Shown: positions 8,788-18,659 of the stretch, piece after piece
Layout of the letters: each line of letters begins with the position of its first letter
How positions within the stretch are numbered: the first letter of the stretch is position 1
Assembly (NCBI GenBank): GCA_022592435.1
Contig: JABYQS010000525.1
Coordinates: 1-19,328, forward strand
DNA: 19,328 bases
Direction of reading: 5' to 3'
Source of the DNA: Cerioporus squamosus
Lineage: Eukaryota; Basidiomycota; Agaricomycetes; Polyporales; Polyporaceae
The notes under the pieces: generated by a model
Told to the model about the DNA's origin: nothing
Databases searched by the model: none
The model's input: only the letters and a program-made list of their open reading frames with translations
Program-made: the position numbers and the translations under genes

Positions 8788-9350
8788 AAGCCACTGAATT
8801 GGTACGCTGGTGCTCTATATCCTGCGTTCAGGTATGTCGGGTCAATGTATCAGTGGATGTCTTCTTACGTCGCTCTGAGAAGCGTAGCGGTGGTCCTGTA
8901 GATGTACGGTGAACGGCCGCACTTCTACGCAGGTTCTGATTGGACGTACTAGAAAGCCATACGGGAAGTAGTATAGCCCGTCGTATGAAGGAAGGCTCTC
9001 CATGTATGCAGATTGAGGTCTGAACGAGAGCGTTCGGGGAGACCGCGAGGATGCGAGGGAGCGAAGCGAGAAATTAGGGAACGAGCCCGGTGATTACGAC
9101 CGGGTCAGGGGATGGCGTGTGCTACGACAATGGCCAGTTGAGTAACAAGCCGCATTATATGCTGACGTCCAAAGCCTGCGGCGGCACGGGATGGAAGAAC
9201 GACGCAAAACTTCTAATGTAGGCAGGTTGAACGTTCGGACACACCTGACATCGCTAGCCACAGTTGCTGCAGTGGCGCGAGATAGGCTGACCCGGGCCCG
9301 CGCGCAACATGCGGAGATGACGTCGCCTCTATGACCTTGCGGGGGTGAGG
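8788..9350. other. no gene resolved
   Basis: No frame or splice structure that I can support. From about 9040 the plus strand becomes strongly purine-rich and GC-rich, leading into the tandem duplication that follows. A small hairpin (CCCGGT..GACCGGG) lies near 9087-9105. Confidence 0.4.
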
Positions 9351-9721
9351 GCGGAACCTCGAAGCCGGGGGACCGTTAGCGAGTGGCACGAACGGGTGGC
9401 GAGGGAGAAGATGGAGAGACGAGATCGAGCTGCCATAGATGGCAGGCGGAGAGGAGAGTGGCCGGGAGGGGATGCTTGCAATTGTCGCCGAGAAGGGAAG
9501 GAGTTCTGCATGGCTGGGACGCGAAGGCGACGGCCGCGGAACCTCGATGCCGGGGAACCGTTAGCGAGTGGCACGAATGGATGACGGGATGAGACGACGA
9601 GGGAGTTGGCGCGAGGGAGAAGATGGAGAGACGAGATCGAGCTGCCATAGATGGCAGGCGGAGAGGAGAATGGAATCAAATCCGGATGCTTGCGATTGTC
9701 GCCGAGAAGAGAAAGGAAGCC
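9351..9721. repeat. tandem duplication of a ~185-bp purine-rich unit
   Basis: Unit 1 (9351-9535) and unit 2 (9536-9721) both begin with GCGGAACCTCGA and share ACCGTTAGCGAGTGGCACGA. A block of about 70 bp (9401-9471 and 9613-9683) is repeated with one difference, and ATTGTCGCCGAGAAG recurs near the end of each. Unit 2 has about 27 extra bases (near 9580-9612). The plus strand is very GA-rich. Long open frames exist on both strands but read as low-complexity by-products of the GC-rich repeat, and the same repeat is read in different frames in the two copies. It is therefore treated as noncoding. Confidence 0.75.
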
Positions 9722-9929
9722 GAGGTTAGCAAGTCGTAGAGAGAGCAGACGGGCGAGTCCGACATGCATATGGGGCAGGTCGAAGTGCCACCGCATCTCG
9801 GCGGTCGGTCCGCCTGCCAGAAGCTGTGCGGCTTTGTCAGCAAGGGGCGGGGCGGGGCGCGCGCCCGTCCGTGGCCCCGTACGTTGCTTGCGCTCCGCCA
9901 TCCCGCCTGCGCAGCGCTCTTCTCCCCGT

Positions 9930-10600
9930 CCCCCGTCCTCCGCCAGCCTACTTTCGTCGACACCGGCATCTGCATCTACTCTCGTCGGGATAGCAAGGCG
10001 TGCACATCGGCGGTGGCTTGCAGTCGCACGTCCCGGACGCATGCGGAGCTGCCGAGCACCGACCGCACCCGGGCCACTGGCAGCACCGCGAAGCACCTGC
10101 TACGCTTCAAGTGCTGCGCGGCGCTATGTCATCTGCGAGGTTAGTTGCCATACTCTTACGGCGGCGAGACATGGGCACTGATCATGACTCGTGCACGTGG
10201 CTCCCTCGACCTATGCTATTGCTAGTAGCCGTGGTCAGAGCATCATCTTCGCCAGTCCACCGCTCGACCGCCGTCCTTCCAGCCTACCTAATCCCGCGCC
10301 GGCTTCCACGTTCCTCCCCGTTGCCATTGAACGGCGTGCAGATGGGCAGCCGCTTGCGACCGCACGCCCCGGACGCATGCGGAATACCGAGCGCCCCCGG
10401 GCCAGCACCGCGCGCGAAGCACCTGCTACGCTTCGGGTGCCGCCCCGCCCCATGGATTCTACGAGGTTAGCTGCGATGCTCTCTCAGCGGCGAGACGCGG
10501 TCGCTGACTCGCGCACTGCTCAGCGGCACATGGCTCCCTCGGCCACCTTCGGAGTCTGCCTTGCGACGTCGCGATCGACAGCGGCCTCCGCGCTGGAGTT
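9930..10600. repeat. tandem duplication of a ~336-bp GC-rich unit
   Basis: CCCGGACGCATGCGG occurs at 10032 and 10368, giving a 336-bp period. Around it both copies share, in the same order, a CGTCC..CCAGCCTAC segment, GAAGCACCTGCTACGCTTC, a GAGGTTAG(C/T)TGC..ATGCTCT-like stretch, CGGCGAGAC and a GGCTCCCTCG segment. A fainter third start may lie near 10600. The plus strand is pyrimidine- and GC-rich, the opposite skew to the duplication at 9351-9721. No protein family was recognised in any frame. Confidence 0.7.
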
Positions 10601-10639
10601 GAGACCTGTCTTTGTCGACTCGCTCACGCCATGCTAAAG

Positions 10640-11726
10640 CGGGCCCATCGAATCCTTTCGTTTCCGGACGAACATCGCCGTATATACAGCCTAGAAACGT
10701 CATCGGTCGGTCTGCATGATCTCCCGAGGGTTCTGTCCCTCCGTCGCACTTAGACGGCGAAGGGCTCGTCATTGGACTGTGGGAAGTTGCCGTAGGTCGT
10801 TGTCAGTACTGGCAGACTCCTCGAGCTCAGACAGCTAACCACGGTGATGTACAATCGCCAGTATCTCCCGCGTTGTCTTCGGTCGTCTCTCAACTAATCA
10901 CCCGGCGACAATCATGCTGAGACACGGTGGCGTTCGGGGCTGCTCGCACCTCCGCTCTTATACTATCTTTTGCGGTTCCGATATGCTTACCGCCTCATGC
11001 ATGAACGAAATTGTAACATCCTTTCCGCACTTGTAATGAAATAGCGAGTGGCTCGTGACTTCAGACTGCAATCACAGGGCCTCTAACCACTGGCAGGCAG
11101 CGGGCACGTCGTTGAGCGGTCTTACAGTCTTGTGCCTTCAAACGACGTGCAACGTTAACCTTAGTGAGGCCATGTCTCCGACGGTACTCCCTTTTTGTTG
11201 TGAGGAGTGAGGAGAGCAGCGGACGTTCTGTTGGGCCCAAGGGGAAGTCTACCTGCCTAAGGGCTGCATCGGGCATGGGGATTATGGTTTACACTTCGAT
11301 AAGAACCTCAGTTTGTCCGAACCCTGCGTACCGCAGTGTCAATATGCCTCGCCGCTCTCCTCATACATCTCCTCGTCCCTGTCTTCCTCGACCACATACC
11401 GTCCTTCGGGATACTCTCGATCCTGCACAGGAATATCCCTGGCAAGTCGTCAGTGTCGGATAATTCTGTATGGCTCTACCTGAATCTCACGTTGCTCTGA
11501 ATCGCTTATTACCGCTCTCCTTCGGATCCTCCAAGCTTCTCTTGCGGTACCCCCTATGCTCGCTAAGAAACTCTTTAGCGACAGCCTATACGTGAGATAC
11601 ATTCTGAAGACTTACAGGCTTACATAGGCCGAAGCGTTGGGCGTGTATGAACTCTGAGTACCGGAGGAGGTAGCCCTGTATGACGCGTTAATGCACATAG
11701 TGCCAAGCAGACAATCGCTCCTATCC
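10640..11726. other. no gene resolved
   Basis: Short open frames only (the longest is about 100 codons on the plus strand at 11164-11463), none with recognisable sequence or a consistent splice pattern. Part of it should be the 3' flank of the minus-strand gene that ends at 11727. Confidence 0.3.
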
Positions 11727-13387
11727 TTACGGGATGACAGAGCCATCTGTGGGCCGATTCCCCCATCCTTGTTGTGCGTGGTCCGAAGAAGTTTCGCGCC
11801 TCGCTGCAGGAAGAGACCTCGAGGCCTGCGGCGCCTGTGCATGTATGTTCTGGGCATGTTTGTACAACTTGACACTATCGAACAATTTGATTGAGAATGA
11901 CATATGACGCATGGAAACCCATGCATACTCACTGATTGAGAACTTGAAAGATCACCCAGAGAACGTCGTCTGCCCATGCCACCCAGTCATCCTCGCTCAT
12001 GAGAGCGGGCTTTGTCGCATGAGTAACGTAGGGGGAGCATGACTTCAACCCGAGTAGAACGCGGAAGACGACTTGACGCGAATGAGTCAAGAACATGCCC
12101 CAGTCCTCAAGCGTGCTGGTGGCAGGGTAGAGCAACATTCCCGGATGCACAACGGATGCCTTCGGACCCGAGAAACGGCTTCTCGGCTGTAAATCCAGCC
12201 ATGCGGATATCCATTCTGCCGGGGGGACGTACTCCCGAGGATGCACGACGTGATGCAGACCAGTATGTCCTCCATTTCGATGCTAGATGTGAGCGTAATT
12301 AGCATCGTTCACAGTCAGATCGCTGTTCACTGACCAACTCCTCCACTAATCCTACAACGAGCACGGCGGCACGCACGAGTTGCTGCCATCTGGGAACCTC
12401 GTACGGAAGATATAGCTTGCGGATGATATCGGCGAAGTCATCCACAGATACATAAGGCATCACCTCGAAGGAAGATATATGAGTTGAATTTTGCATGGCT
12501 GTGCCTTCGACGGACGGACGGGATAGCTTCATGGCAAAGTGTAAGGGGGGTTGTTATCGCTCGTTTACGCAAAATGAAGGATATCAACACACCTGCTGAT
12601 GATCATGAGCCGGCTGCTGGACTGGGGCAGAAACCACTCCACCGGAAGTAATCCCGCTAGGTACCTGCGCACAGATAACTCAACATGTGCCATGTTTGTG
12701 GTCGAATCCCAATGCCTTACCTGGAGGGTAGTCTGCTGATGGTGAATCACACCATCGGCGATCCCCATGGGCTAATAGGAAGAATTATCCTGTGAATCAG
12801 TGCCAACTCCACGGACATGTCCGGTATCACGGCCTACATTAGTTGCTAGCGGGGCATTGGTGTGTGACGAACGCGGACTATGCTGCCCAGCGACACGAGG
12901 AACGTCTTGCATATTCTTCTTGTCGGAGGAAGTTGACTGCTACAGACCGAGGAGACTCCGAGTCAGCACCTGTCAGTCATGTTGATCTGATGTTGACACG
13001 CCGACTTACCATGGACCACGCCGGCTCATTCGCAATGCCTGCGCGCTGTCGCACTGTCGTGCTAGGATTTGCCCCATTTTGCTGAGACCTTCCGGGTACT
13101 CCGGTTGCGCTTGCGGCATCGATCTCGTGGTGTACGTGAGCGTTGGCTACAGTTGGTGTCCACGAGAAGTTCATGACGGTAGACCTATTAGGAGTAGCCC
13201 TGGTAGACGCTACCGAAGGTGGAGTAGAGTGCGGAGAAAGGGTTGTCTGAGAATATGTGTCTCGGGGTAGGTCGTGAAAGGAAGGCGTCGGAAGGGATGG
13301 CGCAGTAACGGGAAGAACCCTTGTAGGATGTCCATTGGGTTTAAGCTGTGCAAATGCCCAGTCATAATTTGTATTATGATGCTCCAT
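11727..13387 (-). CDS. seven-exon gene of unknown function
   Basis: I do not recognise the family. Exons: 13010-13387 (from ATG), 12838-12939, 12721-12771, 12593-12664, 12335-12526, 11933-12282 and 11727-11874. They total 1293 nt, giving 430 residues. The six introns are 52-70 nt, with GTAAGT, GTAGGC, GTAAGG, GTGTGT, GTCAGT and GTGAGT donors and AG acceptors, and phase is kept throughout. The first ~215 residues are Ser/Thr/Pro/Asn/His-rich and probably disordered. A compact, helix-rich domain follows (about residues 230-380) with motifs such as VDDFADIIRKLYLPYEVPRW, LVVGLVEEL, PAEWISAWLDLQ and SEDDWVAWADDVLWVIF. The C-terminal 50 residues are again polar. There is no signal peptide or transmembrane segment. 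The layout, a disordered N-terminus plus one folded domain, resembles regulatory proteins, but no function can be assigned. Confidence 0.66.
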
Positions 13388-13596
13388 ATGAGCGCTCTGT
13401 TAACCTAGGTGTAAGCGTGCGGCCGTGCCTTCAACCTGAACACGCACCTGTTCGGATATGCTCGAGGAAGAATGGGCGTCCCAATCAAATTCAAGAGATG
13501 TGGCTCTCCTATGTGTCGGATCCATGGCGAAAGCGGTGAGCTAGGACCCATACCTCACAAGATGTACTGAGTATATATACCGTCTCTTCTGCCTCC

Positions 13597-13824
13597 ATGT
13601 GCGAACGGTTAGGTAGGTTCGATGCGCAGTTGTTGTTAATAACGGGAAGGTATGGTGAAGAGCGCGTAGGGGTTGAGATCTTTCGAGAGGAACTCCTGCA
13701 AATTGCCTTACAAGTGAGTAGCATCTAGATGCAGTATCAATCCGGAAGGTTATACGTCCGCCAGCTAGCTCGAGCTCCCGCGAAGGCAGCTGCAGGGAGA
13801 TCTAATGCTTCGATGAATAAGTAG
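13597..13824 (+). CDS. small hypothetical protein, two exons or the end of a longer gene
   Basis: The exon 13597-13713 has a convincing coding character (reads RFDAQLLLITGRYGEERVGV, then IFREELLQIALQ). It ends at a GTGAGT donor. The next exon, 13765-13824, continues in phase after a 51-nt intron and ends at TAG, giving 58 residues if the ATG at 13597 is used. Alternatively, an upstream exon ending at 13535 (reads MWLSYVSDPWRKR) joins at 13617 across an 81-nt intron with GTGAGC..GTAG ends, also in phase; in that case the true start lies further upstream. A GTATATATAC stretch (13571-13580) resembles a TATA box but lies very close to the ATG. It is transcribed away from the gene at 11727-13387. 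Function unknown. Confidence 0.38.
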
Positions 13825-14479
13825 TAGTTAACTTTCGAGGTACATACTCATCCTCGAAGTCGTGCGTGCGATCCATGATCATGAGACGTCGCGGCCGGGC
13901 ATATTCTGTCGTGTTCCTGTCGTGAGGTTCAATGTTGAGCTCGGCGTCCGAATTCGAACGTGCGATCCGGAGCGCTGGCCGGCGCATATTGGGTGGCAGC
14001 CGCCGGCTGTGCCGAGTCCCCGGCCCGGGGCCTGCTAGCGCTCCGGCGAACCACGACCCTTCTAGAAATGATCATGAGTTGGTAAATATCTCGCACTGCG
14101 CAAGGGTCTCGAACTGGTGTACGTACGCGTACTGACACTCGCTAGTTCAAGTTGTGCCACCCGGCGACTGAGCGTGCGTCCTCTTGCCACAAGCTGCAGG
14201 ACTCTTGGATCCGGTTCTGACGTATATGGGTGGCGTTCTTCTCACACGGTAACGGCCGAACGGAAACGGCCAGAAGAGCGGAAACGGCCGGTCCAGCTCA
14301 TAGCTCTCCTCCTGCCAATAACAGTAGACAAAGTCGGGTGTCATGATCAAGTGGCGGGGTGTCCTCGCTGCTCACCGCACTAGCGACAGCACTGAGGCAA
14401 GAGGCTATTTAGCTCTCTCGTCCGAATCATGGTCGCCCCAAGCACACTCACCTGACACTCGCACATCCGCATCCATACT
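13825..14479. other. intergenic region with short GC-rich repeats
   Basis: No supported gene. Short minus-strand frames exist (for example 13802-13987) but could not be spliced into a model. CGGAAACGGCC occurs at 14261-14271 and again at 14279-14289, with a related AACGGCCGAA just before. The pair sits about 200 bp upstream of the start of the next gene and may be a regulatory site; that is inference. Confidence 0.35.
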
Positions 14480-16100
14480 ATGAGCGACTCATCAAACTCC
14501 GATGTCGAATGGGAGCAGGTGCGTAGCAATGCCCGGACGTCCGATGCCTCATTCTCCCCGCTCATTGCGCATCATCTTGGTCAAAGGGTGCCTCCGGGGC
14601 TCATTGGCGTGCTCAAGGTGATGGCAAGATTGTCGTGTTCTATCCTCGCAAGACTGCGACGCCAGGTAGGATCGCACATCTACGCGCTATTCGCGCTCGG
14701 GCGGTTCTCGATTACTACATGCAGAAGGTGAGTAGCAAGCTATGCGTCCGCGTGTATGACCTCTCACTCAGATGCATCTATAGAGCACGAGGATGCGGAA
14801 GGTGGCCGATGCACATTCCAACAAGAACGAGACAGCGTCGAGTGCGGTTGTGTCTTCGAACGTAGAGCACATAGCCTCTTCGGCGACGAACGCCCGGAAA
14901 CCAGATGAACACAGTTCTACCTCGCCTCCCGCGGCTTTCCACGGCCAGGTGAATGGGGCTCAGGCTCCTTCGGCACCTCACCAACTCGTGTCATACCCAG
15001 CCAGTTCCCACTATCCAACCGCGCAGAACTACAATCAAGCCTACCACGCACAGGTGTCCACGACATCCACACTTGCGCCGGCGCAGAACCACAATCAATC
15101 CTACCATACTCAGCAGGCCTCGACTTCTACAGCCGCGCCGGCGCAGGACTATGACCAGGCCTACCAGATGCGGCAGCCTTCGACCTCTACAGCGGCACCG
15201 GCGCAGAACCGCAGTCCTCCCTACCAGACGCAGCAGCCCTCGACCCTGGCAGTCGCGCCGGCGCAGGACTATGTCCAAGCCTACCAGACGCAGCACCCTT
15301 TGATCCCGACGGCCGCGCCGGCGCCGAACTATGGTCAAGCCTATCAGATGCAGCAACGTTCGACCTCAGCAGCAGCACCGGCGCAGAACCACAGTCACTC
15401 TTACCAGACGCAGCAGCTTTCGACCTCTACTGCCGCGCCGGCGCAGAGTACCAGTCAATCCTACCGGATGCAGACCTCTACAGCTGCGCCCGCGCAGAAG
15501 TACGGTCAATCTTTCCAGTCGCAACTACCTTCTACGTCCACAGCTACACCAGCGCAGTACACATCTGACGGTCAATCCTACAATCAACCATCATCGCTTC
15601 CTGGACAGTACGCGGACGACCTTCACGGTTTCCTTCCGTACCAACAGTCGTCGTCTGTGTCTGCGCAGCTCCCTGCCGACGGCAATTCCGTCCAGTCTTA
15701 CCAGTCGTCGGCATCTGCGAACCCCACAGACATCCCCACCATCTACCCTGACGGCAACCATTGCTCCGATCGACAGACATACGAGGAGCAGTACCGGCCC
15801 TCTACTTTCACAAACGTTGGGTCCGCATCAGGCGATGCCAACGGTGCTGTCCATGCGCAACTGCGTGGCAATAGTGCGACGTCTCACATATCAGCCGCGG
15901 GGTCTATCATTCCGAGCGGTACCGACACCTGGACGGAGGTAAGAACGCTCACTCCGCGACTTTGATCGCGCGACTAACTACATTCGTAGTCGATGCTCCC
16001 GATCGCGACTTTCGAATCATCGCTCGCTAACGTCGACGCATTCCCCCAGAACCCTGTCTATAATGTCGCTGGGCAAGGGATGGTACAATATGCACGGTAG
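14480..16100 (+). CDS. protein with Gln/Ala/Tyr-rich 20-residue tandem repeats
   Basis: Four exons: 14480-14518, 14587-14727, 14784-15938 and 15990-16100. They total 1446 nt, giving 481 residues. The introns are 68, 56 and 51 nt; the last has a GTAAGA donor, a CGACTAAC branch and a CGTAG acceptor. All junctions are phase 0. Residues 14-60 form a short basic, probably folded segment (KIVVFYPRKTATPGRI, then RARAVLDYYMQK) that I do not recognise. Residues 61-135 are Ser/Ala/Asn-rich. Residues about 138-318 are nine imperfect repeats of a 20-residue unit of the form APAQNxxQxYQxQQPSTSTA. The rest is Ser/Tyr/Gln-rich. There is no signal peptide or membrane segment. The low-complexity Gln/Asn/Tyr composition resembles intrinsically disordered, phase-separating or prion-like domains, for example in RNA-binding or transcriptional co-factors, but no such domain was identified. 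Other long frames on both strands across the repeat follow from the 60-bp period. Confidence 0.8.
15018..15557 (+). repeat. coding minisatellite, 60-bp unit, about nine copies
   Basis: The anchor GCGCCGGCGCAG or a variant recurs at 15075, 15135, 15195, 15255, 15315, 15375 and 15435, exactly 60 bp apart, with degenerate copies before and after. One interval (15435 to about 15486) is shortened to 51 bp, still a multiple of three. Each unit encodes one 20-residue repeat of the protein at 14480-16100. Confidence 0.87.
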
Positions 16101-16399
16101 CGTGAGCAACGTTGGGAATACGGCAGGGGGTGTTTGTAGCTGCTACTGTTGATCAACTGTTTGCCATGCGCGTAGGACGTTGCCCGTAATATACAGCTGT
16201 CCGGTGACACAACTTTGTAGGCTTAAGCTTGCTGCTGACCTACCTGATATGTACTGTGACAAGCATTTGTCGCGCGCGAGTGCGTCGAATGTATCGATCA
16301 CCGTGAAGCTTACCATCGGCCACCAGTAGTCTGGACTCTGCGGTACATTGTTATCCAAACAAATGTTCTGTGCGCAGTGTGACTCGCCCCGGCCCTCAT

Positions 16400-17315
16400 C
16401 TATTCCCGCATACAGGACATCCTCCTGGCTCCCATCGCATAGACGAACTCCCGACAAACCCGAGGAAGATCCGAATCGAACCTAAAAACCCGGTTAGTAC
16501 CAGAGAACCATTTCTTGACTTCTTTCGAGCACTTACAGAGACCACTCCTGTGCATTGCCGCCTAACCTATCCCGCTCCGTCTGGAGACACAGCGTGAGGT
16601 AACGGGTGACATAGGCGAGAAGGTCTTCGTCTCCGATGAGGTAGCTGTAACCGAGAAGATCGCTGTTGACCGTGCTGAATCGCATGACCGCACCCTTTGA
16701 CTGATTGAGGTCCATGTTGGAACTCGACTCGGCGCTGGCTTGTCACCGTCAGAAGCTTCAGCTCAACGACGAGAGCATCGGCGCTAACCTGGGCTACGAC
16801 TACAGTAGGCTGAGTTGAAACGCAAGCAGATGTACAAGTCACAGGCCAACGTACCGTCAGAAGTTCTCAGCCATCGCGTGTGACTATCCTGTCCGACGAG
16901 GCAACCGGGAGATTCCCTCCTGGACGGTCTGACGAGCACAGGCGAAGCTCGTTTCTGTTGGACTGATCGGCAATGATGAAGCGTACGGTGCAGCATCGGG
17001 GTGTCTTCGTTTCTGAAAGGAAGTGTACACGAGCCTCCCAGTCGTCCGAACAAGTGCCCATATTCGGCCCTCACAACGGCGACTGGTATGGGAGCATTGT
17101 ATCCTCGAAACCTTCGCTGCACGTAGTGCTTTGACCCCGTTGCTAATAACGATTAGGGAGCATAAAGTCAGAGACTGAGCAGACGGAAGTGCGAGCAAGG
17201 GGAACTCACCGGCGGACAATGCGTGTTCCAGAACGCCGGGTCGGACGTATGCTGACACTGCAAAGACGCCAGGAGGGAGACGAAGAGAGTCGGAGCTGTC
17301 TACGGCTGCCGTCAT
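16400..17315 (-). CDS. spliced gene of unknown function, 3' end uncertain
   Basis: I do not recognise this protein. Proposed exons: 17210-17315 (from ATG), 16855-17142, 16747-16799, 16537-16700 and 16400-16481. They total 693 nt, giving 230 residues. The strongest junctions are 17143-17209 (GTGAGT donor, TTATTAG acceptor), 16800-16854 (GTACGT donor) and 16482-16536 (GTAAGT donor, TACTAAC branch, TTTTTAG acceptor). Coding character is clearest in exon 4 (reads FSTVNSDLLGYSYLIGDEDL) and at the start of exon 2 (reads KHYVQRRFRGYNAPIPVAVV). The downstream part of exon 2 is less convincing and may hide another intron. The 3' end is ambiguous: a different frame stays open from about 16480 to a stop at 16143 and reads like protein (QEDVLYAGIDEGRGESHC). 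It can be joined in phase only with an unusually short 35-nt or a long 108-nt intron. Confidence 0.4.
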
Positions 17316-17545
17316 CCCGACAGGCTGTGGCTAAGCTGGCGACATCCACCCGCGAGTCTCGGCCACCGGCTTCCTTCGGATACTTCCCGTGCCTCGGAGA
17401 CACTCTCTACGGAGCACATGGATGCGTCCGGCGGCCGCTGTGCCCTGCAGCCAAACTCAGGACATTACGCGTCGGCGTCACGTTCGCAACCACCCTGGTT
17501 GTGGCTCCGCAGAGGAAACGCGCCAGGAACAAGGTCAGTTAGTCT

Positions 17546-18477
17546 TCAGCATGCACGAGAGCGAGGGCATACCGACGACGCACAGCGACTGACTACTGAA
17601 CAGACGGCTGGCACCTTCCCTCTATGTCGAGCGGAAGACTCTACCGAGTTCTTGCACAGCTGGTCCCCCTTGGCCAACATACTTGTCACTGGGTGAACGA
17701 CACCGGTTCCTGGGCTCTGGCTATACGGTTCGCCGGTTACCTGCGATGCATAGAAGAGGTTAAAAGGCAATATACTTGCATGATTGAAATGAGAACATAC
17801 CATCGAGATGTACACTAGCGACGAGCATCGAGTGTGGAGATGGCCTGATGACGAGAGTTGACTCAGAAACGAGGGATTCATGGCGTGCAACCAACTCGCT
17901 TCTCGACCTCGCGGTGTTCGAGTACTGTTCCTAGGCCGGCTCGAGGGAATGTCACCCTCGGAGTACGCTCTGCGTGATCTAATCTTCAGGCGTCCAAGAC
18001 CTCTAGATGCTTTCCAAGTCGTCGCAGGCATAGACCTTTACCTAGACAGCAGGCTACAGACTGCAGCAGCAGATGGAAAAGTGTGAGGCTCATTGCACGA
18101 CAGCTGGCGCGAACCAGAACCGCCGAATAGTCTGAAGCACGTACCGATCTCTCGACGTCAGCGCGATTTCCGGCGAGGCCGTGCATCTGGTGTCCTCGTC
18201 TGACGCTGAGCTACGATCGTCGGGATCCGTTCGTGCCCGGCAAGGAAGGCCCTACGCTCTAATCACACAACTCCACTATGTACGCGGTACGTCCGAGGGC
18301 GGCATCTTCTTAGGGCGATGTTGCGACCTGTGCTTCGAGGCCAGGACAGAGTCAGACAGGCTGAGTGAACATGCAGTACAGATGAGCCAGGGGGACATAC
18401 GGTCAATACTGTGAAGCACGCGCGGCCGACGAGCCATGGGCCATCGGACATTCCTCGCCATCTGGAAGACCGGACAT
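17546..18477 (-). CDS. Ser/Arg-rich hypothetical protein, tentative five-exon model
   Basis: Proposed exons: 18410-18477 (from an ATG at 18477), 18291-18360, 18145-18251, 17801-18002 and 17546-17740. They total 642 nt, giving 213 residues. The best-supported intron is 17741-17800 (GTATGT donor, TTTTAAC branch-like site, ATCGCAG acceptor). The 49-nt intron 18361-18409 and the 39-nt intron 18252-18290 keep phase but have weaker signals, and the 142-nt gap 18003-18144 is long for this window. The product would be disordered: a basic stretch (HRSQHRPKKMPPSD), an acidic Ser/Asp stretch (DPDDRSSASDEDT) and an Arg/Ser-rich part. The frame upstream of the chosen ATG also reads as protein (YDRVYEHILTRAVEHWLA, about 18530-18585) but is closed off by a TGA. 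These exons may therefore be the decayed 3' part of the gene at 18660-19254. Confidence 0.33.
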
Positions 18478-18659
18478 GAGTAGCAACCTCTCCTTCAGAG
18501 CTCAAGGTCGATTCGGCGACTCGTCTGCGCTGGTAGCAAGCCAATGTTCGACTGCACGGGTCAGGATGTGCTCGTAAACGCGGTCGTACTCTTGCTATCT
18601 TCAGGGACCCGAAGGACCGAGGGGCAGTCGACGAGCTGCCATCGCAGTCCGACTTCGTA

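Noticed and set aside
9180..9330. Segment reading like a LINE endonuclease start (RLNVRTHLTS)
   Set aside because: Only a few residues resemble the motif, and no further endonuclease blocks follow.
9329..10096. Long open frame (255 codons) on the minus strand
   Set aside because: It crosses a GC-rich tandem duplication where stops are rare, its product is low-complexity, the two repeat copies fall in different frames, and overlapping long frames exist on the plus strand. Not credible as a protein gene.
12690..12720. GGTCGAATCCC resembling a tRNA T-loop
   Set aside because: No acceptor, D or anticodon arms fit around it, and it lies inside an intron of the gene at 11727-13387.
15018..15557. 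Regular repeats that could suggest a CRISPR array
   Set aside because: The units are contiguous 60-bp coding repeats with no unique spacers, inside a spliced eukaryotic gene.
14953..15942. Long open frames in the other frames and on the opposite strand across the repeat region
   Set aside because: They are by-products of a 60-bp repeat (a multiple of three) and encode Arg/Thr/Pro-only sequence. The frame at 14784-15938 joins in phase to three other exons.
17189..17696. Plus-strand open frames with a GTCAGT..CTGAC..ACAG intron-like stretch (17532-17601)
   Set aside because: The products are unremarkable in all frames, and the minus strand has stronger splice signals on both sides (17741-17800 and 17143-17209).
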